Part shown: positions 62,615-64,000 of the stretch, piece by piece
Numbering within the stretch: the first letter of the stretch is position 1
Layout of the letters: the number at the start of each line of letters is the position of its first letter
Source: Aptenodytes patagonicus
Lineage: Eukaryota; Chordata; Aves; Sphenisciformes; Spheniscidae
Reading direction: 5' to 3'
DNA: 64,000 bases
Assembly: GCF_965638725.1 (NCBI RefSeq)
Contig: NC_134950.1
Location: 26,936,932-27,000,931 of the forward strand
The notes under the pieces: model-generated
The model's database searches: none
Seen by the model: only the letters and a program-made list of their open reading frames with translations
Told to the model about the DNA's origin: nothing
Made by a program: the position numbers and the translations under genes

Positions 62615-63890
62615 GCATACCTGACAATATTTATGGCTGAGTAGACTCGGGGTTTAGAATAGGGTTTTGGAATGACTGATGTTGCAAGGTATGGAATCAC
62701 AGGCTGAGGCTGAAGAAAGTTCTAGTTATAGTTTTAAGGCAGATATTGGCTATCTGGCAACATTTATTACTAAAGATAGTGCTTCGCTATGACAGGGGAG
62801 GAGAGCCCAAGCCTTTAATGAATTAGGTGTAGCTCAGACATCTAGACCGAGCAAAAACATCAGACTAAATCATGGCTAGTTTGAAAGCACGTGCTGCATT
62901 CCTGATTATATAGCAAGGTTTGAAATTCAAATTAGGCTTCAGCTTTTGCAGCCCCAGTGTCATAGAGCAGGAGAAGTTCTGCACAGCTCAGTGATGTAAT
63001 CTGTAGATTGCTATTATCTAAGAATAATGACATATTTAGGATGTGTAATGGTCATCTGATAATATCTATGGATTGGTTCTGATAAAGTTTAGAGTTTCTG
63101 AACAGTGAGGCTGGAGAGCCAAGTACTTGAGGGACACAAAATGAAGGCTTGCAATCGTCTTGGATCACTAGTTAATGTTTAGTTTTCATGCAGGTGATGG
63201 CCGTATTTATGGTTAGGGGTAGAATCAGAGTCTGAACTAAGGTTTTCAAAAATAATTTTTGATGGATTCTGTACAGCTCAGGGACTGAGGAAGCAGACTG
63301 CTACCAGGCCTAAGTTATAGAATCATAGAATAGTTTGGGTTGGAAGGGACCTTTAGAGGTCATCTAGTCCAACCCCCCTGCCGTGGGCAGGGACATCTTC
63401 AACTAGATCAAGTTCGCAGCTCGTATTTCATTGCAGTGTGAATACTGGTCCCCAGACCACATCTGTTAAGAGGAGGAGACCAGGACTCAGGGTTTCAGAA
63501 CCTTGGAAGTGGAGGACCTAACACTGGATGAGGAGTCCAGTGATGCAGGTATTGGTCACCTGGCAGTAATTATGAATAGGGTAAGGTTTTTAGAGCCTTG
63601 GTGTTTCACAGCATCAATCTTCCAGGGATTCAGTTTTAGGAACCTAGGTTGAAGGCTGAGATATGGTCAAGAACTTTCACTAAATCTATTTTTAACACAT
63701 GTACTGGTCACTTGGAAATACTTATGGCTAGGTTTAGCATGGGCTTGGGATTCAAGATGATGCATTAGAGAACCCAAGTCTGACTGATTTTGCGTAGCTC
63801 CAGGGACCAGAATCAGAACTAGTGTCATCCCTGTTTCTGCTGGAATACTCATTTTTTCTGTAGGTATTGGCAACGTTTAAAAAGCTTCAA
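62615..63890 (+). repeat. Degenerate tandem repeat, period roughly 105-165 bp
   Basis: A motif close to GGTATTGGTCACCTGGCAAT followed by ATTTATGGCTAGGGTTAG recurs at about 62,620, 62,742, 63,045, 63,193, 63,440, 63,548, 63,700 and 63,862. Several units share a second block resembling CAGCTCAGGGACTGAGGA 75-120 bp further on (for example 62,830, 63,274 and 63,796). Copies are strongly diverged and some are weak. The array may continue past the window edge. I do not recognise a named satellite. Confidence 0.6.
63317..63421 (-). mobile_element. CR1 LINE 3' tail fragment
   Basis: Plus-strand ATAGAATCATAGAATAGTTT, GGGTTGGAAGGGACCTTTAG and GGGCAGGGACATCTTCAACT form the reverse complement of a CR1 3' end. 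It is only about 105 bp long and sits inside the degenerate tandem repeat, so it arrived after at least part of that array existed. Confidence 0.92.
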
Positions 63891-64000
63891 AATAAAATAT
63901 TCAAGAACCCAAATTACTTAGCGGAGTCTGCAAAGATGAGTGGTGTGTTAACATCAAGTATTCCACTAAAACATTCTCACTGTGGTCAATATCCTCTTTA

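Overview
This is nuclear DNA from a bird, most likely a neoavian one. The evidence is split protein-coding exons with consensus GT/AG borders, many 5'-truncated CR1 LINE copies ending in the avian ATTCTATG-type tail, and a solo endogenous-retrovirus LTR of a kind familiar from neoavian genomes. I recognise two genes, both on the minus strand, in the TMEM67-PDP1 order known from human chromosome 8q22. No bacterial-type system, CRISPR array, rRNA or credible tRNA gene was found.

Layout. Positions 1-19,300 are AT-rich and gene-poor. They hold a solo LTR (3,988-4,554), three CR1 copies (5.1, 9.8 and 12.8-14.2 kb), a pair of related unidentified repeats (10.7 and 11.65 kb) and a small isolated GC-rich block (1.8-2.0 kb). 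Positions ~19.3-30.7 kb are the PDP1 locus (mitochondrial pyruvate dehydrogenase phosphatase catalytic subunit 1): 3' flank/UTR, one large coding exon (24,484-26,132), a 3.3-kb intron, a short coding leader exon (29,463-29,493) and a CpG-island promoter up to ~30.7 kb. Positions 30.7-61.0 kb are intergenic, richer in GC from about 43 to 57 kb, with two CR1 copies at 34.4-35.8 kb (one keeping an open 325-codon reverse-transcriptase fragment) and others at 52.0 and 55.2 kb. Positions 61,054-64,000 hold the last two coding exons of TMEM67 (meckelin, a ciliary transition-zone membrane protein) and part of a further intron, which contains a degenerate tandem repeat interrupted by a CR1 tail.

The two genes are neighbours by conserved synteny and are not known to act together. 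The most interesting observation is in PDP1 intron 1. A 43-nt exon-like segment (29,238-29,280) with a strong pyrimidine tract and a GTAAGTG donor would, if spliced in, close the long-isoform leader with an immediate stop codon. The leader would become a short upstream ORF and translation would have to start at the downstream ATG. This is an inference from splice-signal quality and reading frame and needs RNA evidence. All identifications rest on reading the sequence and remembered family features; no database search was possible.
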